In this document: positions 8,871 through 17,794 of the stretch, piece after piece
Position numbering within the stretch: the stretch's first letter is position 1
How the letters are laid out: each line of letters opens with the position of its first letter
Origin: Corynebacterium sp. 122RC1
Lineage (GTDB): Bacteria; Actinomycetota; Actinomycetes; Mycobacteriales; Mycobacteriaceae
Length of the DNA stretch: 64,000 bases
NCBI RefSeq assembly: GCF_024580955.1
Contig: NZ_JANIKD010000004.1
Location: 1-64,000 of the forward strand
Direction: 5' to 3'
Position numbers and translations under genes: made by a program
Notes under the pieces: generated by a model
What the model saw: only the letters and a program-made list of their open reading frames with translations
What the model was told of the DNA's origin: nothing
Databases searched by the model: none

Positions 8871-9392
8871 TTAAGGCATGCGCGCCCAGGCCTCCAAAAA
8901 GCCTTTGGCGCGCTCCGCCTTTTCCACCCTGTCTGCCCACTGCCAAAACTCCGCACTGTGCCCCGTGCTGATGAAGGTGTGCACCAGCTCATGGACGATC
9001 ACCGCATCAAGCACATACGCTGGCACGCCTTTGAGCCGCGAGCTGATACGGATCTCCCCTGTGAGCTGACTGCAGGAACCCCAACGCTGCGTCTGGTTGT
9101 CCACCCAGCGGATACTGCTCACCTTTGCCTGCCCCTGCAGCACCTCCGCATTGAGGGCGTGGGCGCGTGCGGCCAGGTGCGCGTCGGAAATTGTGCTGCT
9201 CGTGCGGCTGCGCGCAACCTTTTCCACCAACTCCGCCACCGCCTCCTGCTCCTGCGTGCGGCTGAGCCGCGCCGGGATGCGCACCTGGAGGGTGTTGCCG
9301 TGGAAGCGGGCGCTGATGGTTTTGCGGCGTTTGGTGGAGCGGATGACTTCCACGGGGAAGTCGGGAATGGACGCGGGGGTGAGCTCGGGCAT
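8871..9392 (-). CDS. YgjP-like (M48-type) zinc metallopeptidase
   Basis: The 173-residue protein from ATG 9392 (AGGAAAGG upstream) carries a complete zincin motif, VIVHELVHTF, followed by TGHSAEFW. The WGSC motif in TQRWGSCSQ is the usual companion in the YgjP/DUF45 family. It has no signal peptide, so it probably acts in the cytoplasm; substrates are unknown. It is divergent from the cyclodehydratase-like gene with only 34 bp between starts, so the promoters must overlap the coding ends. Confidence 0.9.
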   Translation of the reverse strand: MPELTPASIPDFPVEVIRSTKRRKTISARFHGNTLQVRIPARLSRTQEQEAVAELVEKVARSRTSSTISDAHLAARAHALNAEVLQGQAKVSSIRWVDNQTQRWGSCSQLTGEIRISSRLKGVPAYVLDAVIVHELVHTFISTGHSAEFWQWADRVEKAERAKGFLEAWARMP

Positions 9393-9426
9393 GCGGCAGC
9401 GCCTTTCCTGTGGTGGAATGGTGGGT

Positions 9427-10272
9427 ATGCACACGGGGGAAGAATATGTGCAGCTCGCGCCGGGGGCGGCGGTGCTGCTGAGGCCACCACATCACCTGCA
9501 GTTCGGCATGGATGCCACCGTGGTGGGGGTGATGGAAACACCAGCAACGCTACAACGAAAGCTCGCCAAAAGCCTGCAACGCAGCGCGGTAGCCATCAAA
9601 CGCCAAGACCTGGAGCACTGGTGCGTGGCCGCGGGGCTGGAGCCAGTTGCCGCGACGGCGCTGGTGGAGGACCTCCTGGCGCATGGGGTGCTGCAGGTTC
9701 GCTCCGCTACTCCCGCGGTGGCGATGCTCGGCAACGGGCCGATCCGCCCACTGGTAGATCAGGACCTGCGCCACGGCAATTACCGGCAGCGCACCCAAAT
9801 GAAAAACGAGTCCCGCGCGGCGTTCCTGCACCGCCTGGGCCCCAATGACCTCACCATTGCTTTCCACCCCGACGTCAGCCACCACGAGCAGGTGCTTGCG
9901 CTAGCCAAATGTAGCAATGTGATCCCGGTGCAAAGCGTGGACGGCAAAGTGGTAATTGGCCCGATCATTTTTGGCGGCACCGGCGCCTGCCTGGCGTGCG
10001 TGGAATTGCATCATGCCGACGTGGACCCGCATTGGCAGGTGCTGCGCAAACAGTACCGACGCGCCCAGGTTGCCTTCCCCGTGCTGCTGCGGGCGGCGGG
10101 CACGGTGGCTGCGGTGGTGGCTTCGCTGCACAGCCATGTGGCAAGTCCCGGCGTGGCGCCGAAGCAGGTGTTCCCAGGGCAAATATGGCGGGTAGATGCG
10201 TGGGGACAGGTGGAGCGCACAGTTCTGCGCCATCCGCGCTGCCCGGTGTGCTGGGAGCGCGAACAGGGCTAG
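9427..10272 (+). CDS. Cyclodehydratase-like (TOMM ThiF-type, zinc-binding) protein
   Basis: The product is 281 residues from ATG 9427; ATG 9418 is a possible alternative. It resembles the partner domain of thiazole/oxazole-modified peptide cyclodehydratases: an N-terminal winged region, a central degenerate ThiF-like fold, and paired cysteines CLAC (about residue 185) and CPVC at the C-terminus that should hold a structural zinc. No YcaO protein, precursor peptide or dehydrogenase is nearby, so the classical pathway is not supported. The conserved actinobacterial position (Rv3196-like) suggests a housekeeping role. It converges on uvrD2 through a shared CTAG. Confidence 0.8.
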   Translation: MHTGEEYVQLAPGAAVLLRPPHHLQFGMDATVVGVMETPATLQRKLAKSLQRSAVAIKRQDLEHWCVAAGLEPVAATALVEDLLAHGVLQVRSATPAVAMLGNGPIRPLVDQDLRHGNYRQRTQMKNESRAAFLHRLGPNDLTIAFHPDVSHHEQVLALAKCSNVIPVQSVDGKVVIGPIIFGGTGACLACVELHHADVDPHWQVLRKQYRRAQVAFPVLLRAAGTVAAVVASLHSHVASPGVAPKQVFPGQIWRVDAWGQVERTVLRHPRCPVCWEREQG

Positions 10273-12344
10273 AGGAATTGGGTGGTGATTTCCAGGACTC
10301 CTTGCCCGAAGCGCTGCACTTTCACTTGGCCCACACCGGAGATGGCGAGGAGTTCCTCGGGGGTTGAGGGGAGGGCTTCGGCGATGGCGTGGAGGGTGGC
10401 GTCGGTAAAGACGATGTATGCGGGGGCTTGGATGTCTTTGGCCACGCCGGCGCGCCAGGTGCGCAGGGCCTCAAAGACTTCCTCGTTGCCACCTGGGCAG
10501 TCCTCGCAGCGGCCCATGGTTTTCTCCGCGGGGCTGAGCAGCGGTTCCCCGCAGATGCGGCAGGTGCGGCGGCGGCGAGTCCGGTCCGGTTGGGTGAGTT
10601 CTGTGGATGCGGTGGGTTCCGGCATGAGGCCGTCGAGGAATCGGGTGCGCTTGCGGGTGGCTTTGGCGCCCTCTTGGCGGGCCTTTGACCAGGTGCAGAA
10701 CAGGTGCTCGCGGGCGCGCGTGACGCCCACATAGAACAGCCTGCGCTCCTCCTCGATGGCTTCATCATCTGCCTTGATGGCGTGGGTGATCGGCAGGGTG
10801 CCCTCCACGAGGCCCACCAGGAACACCGCGTCCCACTCCAAACCTTTGGCCGCATGCAGCGACGCCAAAGTCACGCCCTGCATAGTTGGCGGCACTTGGG
10901 CGCTGGCTCGCTCCCTCAGCGCCGCGAGCATCCCTTCAAAGTCAAGGTCAGGGGTGGCACGCCCCAGTTCTTCCACGAGGTCCACAAGCGCCCGCAGTGC
11001 CTGCCAACGCTCGCGGGCACGCGCGCCTTCGGGTTCTTGTGAGTCCAAGCCCAAGGGGGCGAGGATGTTTCTTACGACGCCGCCAAGGTCCGCACCCCGC
11101 AGCGCGGGTACGGCGCCTTGCTGCTGGGCGCGGATGATGCGCGCCATAGCTTCACGGATCTCGGGGCGCTCAAAGAACTTTTCTCCGCCACGCACCTGGT
11201 AGACGATGCCGGCTTCAGCGAGCGCCTGTTCGAAGGCCTCCGATTGCGAGTTCATCCGGTAGAGCACGGCGATGTCTTTGAGTTCCACGCCTTTGTGCTG
11301 CAGCTTCTTGATTTCTTGGGCCACCCCGCGGGCTTCCTCGGGTTCGCTATCGTAGGTGCGAAACTCTGGTTCTGCCCCACCTTGGCGCATTCCTTGGAGG
11401 GTGAGCCGGGTACCGGCAACGCGGCCGGTAGCTTTGCCGATCACGGTGTTGGCAAAGTTCGTGATGTGCGTGGTGGAACGGTAGTTGCGCTGCAATTTCA
11501 CCACTGCCGCGTGGGGGTATTTCCTGGAGAAGTTGAGCAGGTAGTCCGGTGTTGCGCCGGTGAAGGAGTAGATGGTTTGGTTGGCGTCGCCCACCACGGT
11601 GAGGTCGTCGCGCTGGCCAAGCCATGCATCGAGCACGCGTTGCTGCAAGGGGGTAACGTCCTGGTATTCGTCCACCACGAAGGTGCGGTATTGCTCCCGG
11701 AACTCCTCTGCGATGCCGATGGAGTTTTCAAGCGCCCCGGCGGTGTGCAGGAGGAGGTCATCGAAGTCCAGCAAGAATCCCTCTGGGGTGTTTTTGGCTT
11801 GTTCGTAACGCCGGTACACTTCTGCCACCTTGTCTGCTGCCTGCGGAGGGGTGCGCTGGCCAAGGGATTCCGCGTACTGATCTGGGCTGATGAGGCGCGC
11901 CTTGGCCCATTCCACTTCACTGATGAGGTCACGCACCGTTTCGGTGGAGGCGTCCAGCCCAGCGCCACGGGTTGCACGTGCCACCAGGGCAAACTTGTTG
12001 TCCAGCATCCGCCACGGAAGGTCGCCTGCGATTTGTGGCCAGAAGTAGCGCAGTTGCCGCAGCGCCGCAGAGTGGAACGTTTGGGCTTGCACTCCCCCAA
12101 CGCCCATGGTTTGCAGGCGGTGGCGCATCTCCGAGGCCGCCCGGCGCGTGAAGGTCACGGCGAGCACACGATTGGGGCTGGCGAGCCCTTGGTCGATGAG
12201 GTGCGCGATTCGGTAGGTAATGGTCCGGGTTTTGCCGGTGCCCGCTCCCGCGAGGATGGCAACCGGCCCGCGGGGCGCGAGTGCCGCCGCGCGCTGGTCT
12301 GGGTCCAGGTCTTCAAGGTTCACGCTGTGTGGTGCGGGTGTCAC
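10269..12344 (-). CDS. uvrD2: ATP-dependent DNA helicase UvrD2
   Basis: This superfamily 1A helicase of 691 residues starts at GTG 12344 with AGAGGAGC 7 bases upstream. It has Walker A AGAGTGKTRT, motif II VVDEYQDVTP and motif VI VTRAREHLF. A four-Cys zinc motif (CRICGEPL and CEDC, about 16 residues apart) joins the motor to a C-terminal HRDC domain of about 85 residues. That layout distinguishes UvrD2 from UvrD1. Its GTGA start overlaps the nudC stop by 4 bp, implying coupled translation. The in-frame extension upstream reads through the nudC tandem repeats and is unlikely. Confidence 0.95.
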   Translation of the reverse strand: MTPAPHSVNLEDLDPDQRAAALAPRGPVAILAGAGTGKTRTITYRIAHLIDQGLASPNRVLAVTFTRRAASEMRHRLQTMGVGGVQAQTFHSAALRQLRYFWPQIAGDLPWRMLDNKFALVARATRGAGLDASTETVRDLISEVEWAKARLISPDQYAESLGQRTPPQAADKVAEVYRRYEQAKNTPEGFLLDFDDLLLHTAGALENSIGIAEEFREQYRTFVVDEYQDVTPLQQRVLDAWLGQRDDLTVVGDANQTIYSFTGATPDYLLNFSRKYPHAAVVKLQRNYRSTTHITNFANTVIGKATGRVAGTRLTLQGMRQGGAEPEFRTYDSEPEEARGVAQEIKKLQHKGVELKDIAVLYRMNSQSEAFEQALAEAGIVYQVRGGEKFFERPEIREAMARIIRAQQQGAVPALRGADLGGVVRNILAPLGLDSQEPEGARARERWQALRALVDLVEELGRATPDLDFEGMLAALRERASAQVPPTMQGVTLASLHAAKGLEWDAVFLVGLVEGTLPITHAIKADDEAIEEERRLFYVGVTRAREHLFCTWSKARQEGAKATRKRTRFLDGLMPEPTASTELTQPDRTRRRRTCRICGEPLLSPAEKTMGRCEDCPGGNEEVFEALRTWRAGVAKDIQAPAYIVFTDATLHAIAEALPSTPEELLAISGVGQVKVQRFGQGVLEITTQFL

Positions 12345-13153
12345 TGCCCCGGCTCCTCTGTAATTGCTGTGCTTGCTGTATTTGCTGTGCTTGCTGTATT
12401 TGCTGTGCTTGCTGTTTGGGCCCATTCCGTGATCATTGTGTACGCAATGGAGCTGCGCCCCGGCAAGGTAATTGTCCTGGTGCGGATGTCCTCCGGGGTG
12501 ACCCAGCGGATGTCCATGAGTTCCTCGTCCGTGGGCGCGATGGGTGCTTCGTCAGCGGTGGTGGCATCCACGCCGAGCATGAGCGAGCCACCGTAGGGCC
12601 ATGGTTGACTGCGCACATACTGCACGTTCTCCACGCGTCTTCCGGTCTCCTCTAATGCCTCCCGGATGAATGCTTGTTCAATGCTTTCCCCGAGCTCCAC
12701 GAACCCGGCTATGAGCGAGTAGTAACCAGGGCGCAGCCGGTTTTGTGCGAGCAGCAACTTTGGTGGGTGCTGGCGTTCGGCGCGGAGGGTGATGCGCCCG
12801 ATGACGGCGGGGTCGATGCGAGGGAACACTTCGTGTTGTGCGGGAGTACGTCCGACGGCCATCGGTTGGTTTGCAAAGTGGAGGGCCTCCCCGCTGCCTG
12901 GATGGTAGGTGGTGCGTTCGCGGTAGCCGAGCAGCCCGATGGCTCGTTGCACCAGTGGGTCTGCCACGCGGTTTGCGGTGTCTGTGTATGGCCGCAGGTC
13001 CGCTACTCGCTGTACCCAGAGTTCAGTGGTGACTTGGTATGCCTGGGAGGCTTGGTCTTGTGCTGGGGCGTGGAGGTAGCGGACGGTGCCCCGCGCGTGG
13101 GCGTGGGTGGGTACGCGCCCTTGCGCGTCGACAAGCAGGTAGCGTGTGGCCAT
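12341..13153 (-). CDS. nudC: NAD(+) diphosphatase NudC
   Basis: The 270-residue Nudix hydrolase has a full Nudix box starting GFVELGESIEQAF and ending REALEETG. It is followed by SQPWPYGGSLM, the NudC-type signature. The expected activity is NAD(H) cleavage and RNA NAD-decapping. The C-terminus is an 18-residue Thr/Ala/Ser/Asn tail encoded by three 18-bp DNA repeats and not part of the fold. It sits between the K+ channel gene and uvrD2, 15 bp from the former and overlapping the latter by 4 bp. Confidence 0.93.
   Translation of the reverse strand: MATRYLLVDAQGRVPTHAHARGTVRYLHAPAQDQASQAYQVTTELWVQRVADLRPYTDTANRVADPLVQRAIGLLGYRERTTYHPGSGEALHFANQPMAVGRTPAQHEVFPRIDPAVIGRITLRAERQHPPKLLLAQNRLRPGYYSLIAGFVELGESIEQAFIREALEETGRRVENVQYVRSQPWPYGGSLMLGVDATTADEAPIAPTDEELMDIRWVTPEDIRTRTITLPGRSSIAYTMITEWAQTASTANTASTANTASTAITEEPGQ
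12364..12417. repeat. Three 18-bp tandem repeats in the nudC 3' end
   Basis: Three consecutive 18-bp units, TTGCTGTGCTTGCTGTAT on the plus strand (last unit with one change), encode repeated TAN/TAS triplets at the NudC C-terminus. Each unit is itself a near-duplicate of 9 bases. The unit length is a multiple of three, so copy-number change keeps the frame. This is typical of slippage-prone tracts. Confidence 0.9.
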
Positions 13154-13168
13154 GGTGCAACCGTGCTG

Positions 13169-14311
13169 CTAATTGGCGGGCTTGGTTTTGTGCTGAGACT
13201 TTTGTGCCGTCTTCTGCGGCGCTCTTTGCAGCGTGCCGGAGGGGTCCTTGAGGTCTTCGGAGAACACGCGGCGGACGTAGAGGAGGCGGTCGCCTGGCTC
13301 CACGGTTTCCGCTTCTGGGGAGTCGATGCGGTAGAGCTCGTTGGAGCGCACCACGCCGAGCACAATGTCTGCGAGGTGGCGTGGGTTGGCACCTACTTCA
13401 TCTTCGGTGATGGGGCGTTCTGCAACGCTGAAGCCTTCGTCTGGGGAGAGGAGGTCTTCCATCATTTCCACCACGGATGGAGTCACAGTTGCTAGGCCTA
13501 GCATGCGCCCTGCTGTTTCGGAGGAGATCACCACGGAGTCTGCGCCGGATTGCTCCAGGAGGTGTTGGTTTTCCGATTCTCGGACGCTGGCCACGATCCA
13601 GGCACTTGGGGAGAGCTCGCGTACCGAGAGGGTGACGAGCACCGCGGTGTCGTCAATGTTGGGTGCTACCACCACGGCTTTTGCCTTGGGAACACCTGCG
13701 AGGCGGAGGATTTCGGATTTGGTTGCGCTGCCGTTGACGGTGACAAGGCCGCTTTTCGCGGCGGTGTCCAGCGCGTGTTGGTCGGTGTCTACCACCACGA
13801 TGTCTTTGGGGGCTACGCCGTCTGCGAGTAGGGCTGCTACTGCGGAGCGGCCTTTGGTGCCGTATCCGATGACCACGGTGTGGTTCCGCAAAGTCTTCCT
13901 CCAACGTTGGATTTGCCATGCCCGGCGCGACTCTTCGGTGAGCACCGAAAGGGTGGTGCCCACGAGGAGGATCAGGAACGCCAAACGTAGCGGTGTAATG
14001 ATGATGATGTTGAGTAGGCGGGCGCCTTGAGTAACTGGTGTGATGTCGCCATAGCCGGTGGTGGATAGGGACACCGCGGAGTAGTAGAGCGCATCGATGA
14101 AGGTGAGGTCTTCGCTGTATCCGCCTTTGTCGAAGTACACGATCAGGGCCACCGCGAGCACCAGCAACATGGCGTAGCCGAAGCGCCGCGCAATGAGCCG
14201 AACGGGGCTGCGGTAGCGCGGGCTTGGCAGGCCAACCACGCCGAATTGTGCCTGGTCAGGCACACCAGTTTCTGGCGCCTCGATGCTGCGCCTGGCGGGG
14301 TTTCGGGCCAT
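13169..14311 (-). CDS. Potassium channel with RCK (TrkA-N/TrkA-C) domain
   Basis: The 380-residue protein starts at ATG 14311, after AAAGGGAAAG. It has two membrane helices (about 40-60 and 95-120) flanking a pore loop with the K+ selectivity filter TTGYGD. A cytoplasmic RCK Rossmann domain (VVIGYGTKGRSAV) and a C-terminal TrkA-C-like domain follow. The last 30 residues are basic and low-complexity. It corresponds to Rv3200c, located between adnB and nudC. The ligand of the RCK domain cannot be told from the sequence. Confidence 0.93.
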   Translation of the reverse strand: MARNPARRSIEAPETGVPDQAQFGVVGLPSPRYRSPVRLIARRFGYAMLLVLAVALIVYFDKGGYSEDLTFIDALYYSAVSLSTTGYGDITPVTQGARLLNIIIITPLRLAFLILLVGTTLSVLTEESRRAWQIQRWRKTLRNHTVVIGYGTKGRSAVAALLADGVAPKDIVVVDTDQHALDTAAKSGLVTVNGSATKSEILRLAGVPKAKAVVVAPNIDDTAVLVTLSVRELSPSAWIVASVRESENQHLLEQSGADSVVISSETAGRMLGLATVTPSVVEMMEDLLSPDEGFSVAERPITEDEVGANPRHLADIVLGVVRSNELYRIDSPEAETVEPGDRLLYVRRVFSEDLKDPSGTLQRAPQKTAQKSQHKTKPAN

Positions 14312-14425
14312 CGCGTTCTTTCCCTTTTCCGGCTTTCTGTGGAGAAAACTTGTGCATTGCTTGTGTGAAGGTGGGTTTCTTGATTGCTGGGTGGTTGCCC
14401 TCACACGTCACGCCAAAGCGTACAA

Positions 14426-17400
14426 CTAGCGTTGCAGCAGCGCTACTAGCTCACGTTCGCCCGGCAAGTTTGTGGGTTGCACCAGCTTGTTGTAGCGCAC
14501 ATAGTAAAACGCTGCCTGTACTTGTTCGGGGTTGCGCTCAAGGTCAATTCCTTTCAATTTGGCCCATGCGTAGCGGTACACGGCGAGTTGGAGTTGCACT
14601 GCACGTTTTTCTGCGGCATCTGCTGGTGGTTGGCCTGTTTTCCAGTCCACGATCAGCCATGCTTTCTCCGGTGCATCTTGGCCTTGGACTCCCTTTTGTG
14701 CGAAGACGGCATCCATGCGGCCTCGCACCACGGTGTTGCCTAGGGCTACCTCGAAGCCTTGCTCAACGTATTCCGGGGTTCGCTGTGCCCATTCGCTGGC
14801 CAGGTAGGCCTTCTTGAGGGCCTCGATATCTTCTTCCGGCTCGGTGTTTCCCGGCAGTTCGTCTTCTTCCAGGAGGGCTGCTGAGCCGAAGCGTTCTTCG
14901 AGCCATAGGTGGAACTTGGTGCCACGTTTTGCAAAGGTGTTGGGCTTAAATGGCACGGGACGCCGCAGGCGCCGGGCAAACTGTTCGGGGTTTGCGGTGA
15001 GCGCCACGATGTCCGATGCCGTCATTTCTGCGCTTAAGGGCACCTCGACTACCGGTGCTTGTGCTGCCTCGTGTTCTTCAATGAGCGCGGTAACTTCCTG
15101 TTCCCAGCGGTCAAACAGCCCGCCGTCGCTTTCCAACGCTGGTAAATCTTCGAGTGCTCGGCCCACTTCCTGCACTCCCGCAACGGTGTAGGTAGGTGGG
15201 AACTCCGCTTCCACTGGTGCTGGCTGTTCGGGTTCCTCATCTTCTGCACGGGCGACGGTCCAACCGGGATACTTGTCCATGAGCGCAGCGAGTTGTTGTG
15301 CGGGCTTTGTAGCCTTCTTGGTGGCTGGGTTGGAGGATGCGGTGATGAATAGTCGGTGCTCCGCTCGTGTGACGGCAACGTAGAACAGCCGCACAGATTC
15401 GTCTTCTTCGAGCCTCTTGAACTCAGCTTTTTGTGCCTCAATGGCCTTTTTGAGCGCAGTAAGTGTTTCTGCTTCCAATTCCCCTAGTTCGGGCACGCCG
15501 GTGGGGTTGTCCGGACTTTGCAGATCACCGCGCAGGGCGTATGGCAGTTCTTGTGGGGCGGTTGCCCAGGTGGAGGTCTGGGTTTTGTCATAGGTTTCTG
15601 AGTCCGCGTGTAGGACCGCTACGGTTCCCCACTCCAGGCCTTTTGCTGCGTGGACGGTCATGATTTGCACGCGGTCTGCCTGAACTTGTACTTCACCGGG
15701 GGCCAGGCCGCCTTCTTCATTGGCTGCGAGCTCTAGGTAGTTCAAGAGGCTGGTGAGTTGCATGCCGGGGATGTTGGCCATTGCAGCAACTTCTTGGGCA
15801 AATCTGTCAAGGTGAACGGTGCCCACCGCACCGTCACTGTGTGGATTTTCCCTGGTGAGCACCTCAGTTCGGATGCCCATCACAGTTTCAATATCCGTAA
15901 ACAGGTCAGGCAGCGATCCGCTGAGGGAGTAGGTGCGCAGGTAGCGCAGTTTGGAGGCCAGCTCGCTGAGACGGCGGTAGCCCTCCTGGCTGTAGCGTTG
16001 TTCCTCCCCGAGATCTGCGATGGCGTCTGTGAGGCCTACTGCTGCTTCGGGGTTTTCTTCCAGGATTTCCTCAATTATTTCCTCAAGCCGCCGTTCCGGG
16101 TTTTCGGAGAAGTTTCGGCGTTCGGTAGCGCGGCCAGCAAGGTTTCGGGCGCGCTCTGAAAGTGCCATGAGGTCTGCTGCGCCAAGTTGTACGGCCGGCC
16201 CGGTGAGGATGCGCAGCGCAGCATGGTTTCGCTGGGGGCGGATGAGCATTTCCGCCACGGCAACCATGTCTGCAACTTCCGGCACGCCCAAAAGCCCACC
16301 GAGGCCCACGATTTCTACGGGCACACCTCGCTGCTGGAGTTCTTGTGCGATTGCCGCCATGTGCTTCTTTTTGCGCACGAGCACTGCGGCAGTGAATGCC
16401 TTGGGCTTGGGTTCTTCTTCGTTGGATTGCTTTTGAGTTTGGGGTTGGTTGGCTTTGCTGTGGTACTCCTGCGCGAGGGCGCCCGCAACAAAAGCGCGTT
16501 CCTCATCCGGGTTGGCAAAGAACCCCATTTGGACTTCACCTTTGAGGTTCGCGGGACCTTCTTTGAGAGGTGCCACGGTTCGCTTTGGGTTGCCCGGCTC
16601 GCCGAGCAATGAGGTGGAGACGTGATTGGCCACCTCTAGCACTTCCGGGGGATTGCGGAAACTTGTGAGGAGCTGGAGTTTTTCCGATGGCTCGCCGGCT
16701 GTGGTGAAGTCGTGTTGGAACCGCAGGAGGTTTGCCGCGGTGGCGCCGCGCCAACCGTAGATGGATTGCATAGGGTCACCCACTGCGGTAGTTGCAACGT
16801 CAGCAAAGAGCTCGCGAAGCAACACCCTCTGGGCGTGGCTGGTGTCTTGGTATTCGTCAAGGAGGACGACGTCGAAACGGCGCGCGAGCGCCTGCGAGAC
16901 CTGCGGGTGTGTGGCGGCGAGTGTTGCTGCAATGCTCATTTTGCGGCCGAAGGTCATGAGCTGGTGATCTTCCATATACTCATTGACCTGCTGCACGAGT
17001 GGGAGGAGTTCCAGCCTGCGTTGGGCAATTGAAAGCCACTTCATTGCGTAGGCGGTTGTACCTTTGCTCGATTCCGCCGCGATATTTTCCACGTTGTGGA
17101 TGAATGCTTGGGTTTCCTCACGGATGTCCTCCAAGTTGGCCATGTGGTTGTCCATGTTGCTCATCAGGTCACGGACGTTTGTGACGACGGAGTTGATCTC
17201 TATCTGATTTTCGATGAGTGGCTGGTCATAGTTGCGCACCACGCGGTCGATGATTTGGTAGAGCTCGGTGGCTGTGATGAGGCGCGAGCCTGGTTCAACG
17301 GGTGCGAGGAGCCCGAATTCTTGAACGATGTTGCCCGCAAAGGAGTCGTATGTAGAGATGGTGGGGGCAACAACTTGGAGGGTGCGTGCCAATTCCCCGG

Positions 17401-17794
17401 TTGGGTCAAGGTCTTTGATGCCTTCGCTTGCTGCGAGTTGGGCGAGCCTACCCCTGATTCGATTGGAGAGTTGCTGCGCGGCTTTGCGGGTAAAGGTGAG
17501 CCCGAGGACGCGGTCTGGGTGGATGATGCCGTTTGCTACGAGCCACACCACGCGGGCAGCCATGGTTTCTGTCTTGCCGGCACCGGCACCGGCCACAACG
17601 AGCATCGGCTCGAGTGGAGCGCCGATCACCATTGCCTGTTCGTCGGTAGGTTGATGCTCTTGGCCCAGCAGGATTGAAAGGTCTTTCGGGCTGATGCGTG
17701 ACTCGAATGGTTTTGGGTGTTGCGTATGGGTGGTCATGGCTTCCCCGGTGGTGATGTGGTGATCCTTGCTGTGGTGTTCTGCGTGGGTATTCAT
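14426..17794 (-). CDS. adnB: AdnB-type helicase-nuclease subunit
   Basis: The 1122-residue product has a UvrD-like motor with intact Walker A (AGAGAGKTETM), motif II LLDEYQDTS and VTRAEHRLF. A C-terminal RecB-family nuclease module has GTKFHLWLEERFG and the catalytic VDWKTG. It is the active-motor partner of AdnA in double-strand-break end resection. The ATG at 17794 overlaps the adnA stop as ATGA, with AGGAGCG 8 bases upstream, so the pair should be translated at matched levels. Its His-rich N-terminal leader (HAEHHSKDHH) is unusual, and a second Met 20 residues in is a possible start. Confidence 0.93.
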   Translation of the reverse strand: MNTHAEHHSKDHHITTGEAMTTHTQHPKPFESRISPKDLSILLGQEHQPTDEQAMVIGAPLEPMLVVAGAGAGKTETMAARVVWLVANGIIHPDRVLGLTFTRKAAQQLSNRIRGRLAQLAASEGIKDLDPTGELARTLQVVAPTISTYDSFAGNIVQEFGLLAPVEPGSRLITATELYQIIDRVVRNYDQPLIENQIEINSVVTNVRDLMSNMDNHMANLEDIREETQAFIHNVENIAAESSKGTTAYAMKWLSIAQRRLELLPLVQQVNEYMEDHQLMTFGRKMSIAATLAATHPQVSQALARRFDVVLLDEYQDTSHAQRVLLRELFADVATTAVGDPMQSIYGWRGATAANLLRFQHDFTTAGEPSEKLQLLTSFRNPPEVLEVANHVSTSLLGEPGNPKRTVAPLKEGPANLKGEVQMGFFANPDEERAFVAGALAQEYHSKANQPQTQKQSNEEEPKPKAFTAAVLVRKKKHMAAIAQELQQRGVPVEIVGLGGLLGVPEVADMVAVAEMLIRPQRNHAALRILTGPAVQLGAADLMALSERARNLAGRATERRNFSENPERRLEEIIEEILEENPEAAVGLTDAIADLGEEQRYSQEGYRRLSELASKLRYLRTYSLSGSLPDLFTDIETVMGIRTEVLTRENPHSDGAVGTVHLDRFAQEVAAMANIPGMQLTSLLNYLELAANEEGGLAPGEVQVQADRVQIMTVHAAKGLEWGTVAVLHADSETYDKTQTSTWATAPQELPYALRGDLQSPDNPTGVPELGELEAETLTALKKAIEAQKAEFKRLEEDESVRLFYVAVTRAEHRLFITASSNPATKKATKPAQQLAALMDKYPGWTVARAEDEEPEQPAPVEAEFPPTYTVAGVQEVGRALEDLPALESDGGLFDRWEQEVTALIEEHEAAQAPVVEVPLSAEMTASDIVALTANPEQFARRLRRPVPFKPNTFAKRGTKFHLWLEERFGSAALLEEDELPGNTEPEEDIEALKKAYLASEWAQRTPEYVEQGFEVALGNTVVRGRMDAVFAQKGVQGQDAPEKAWLIVDWKTGQPPADAAEKRAVQLQLAVYRYAWAKLKGIDLERNPEQVQAAFYYVRYNKLVQPTNLPGERELVALLQR

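Noticed and set aside
11118..12596. 492-codon frame opposite uvrD2
   Set aside because: It reads antisense to conserved helicase motifs and has no recognisable fold.
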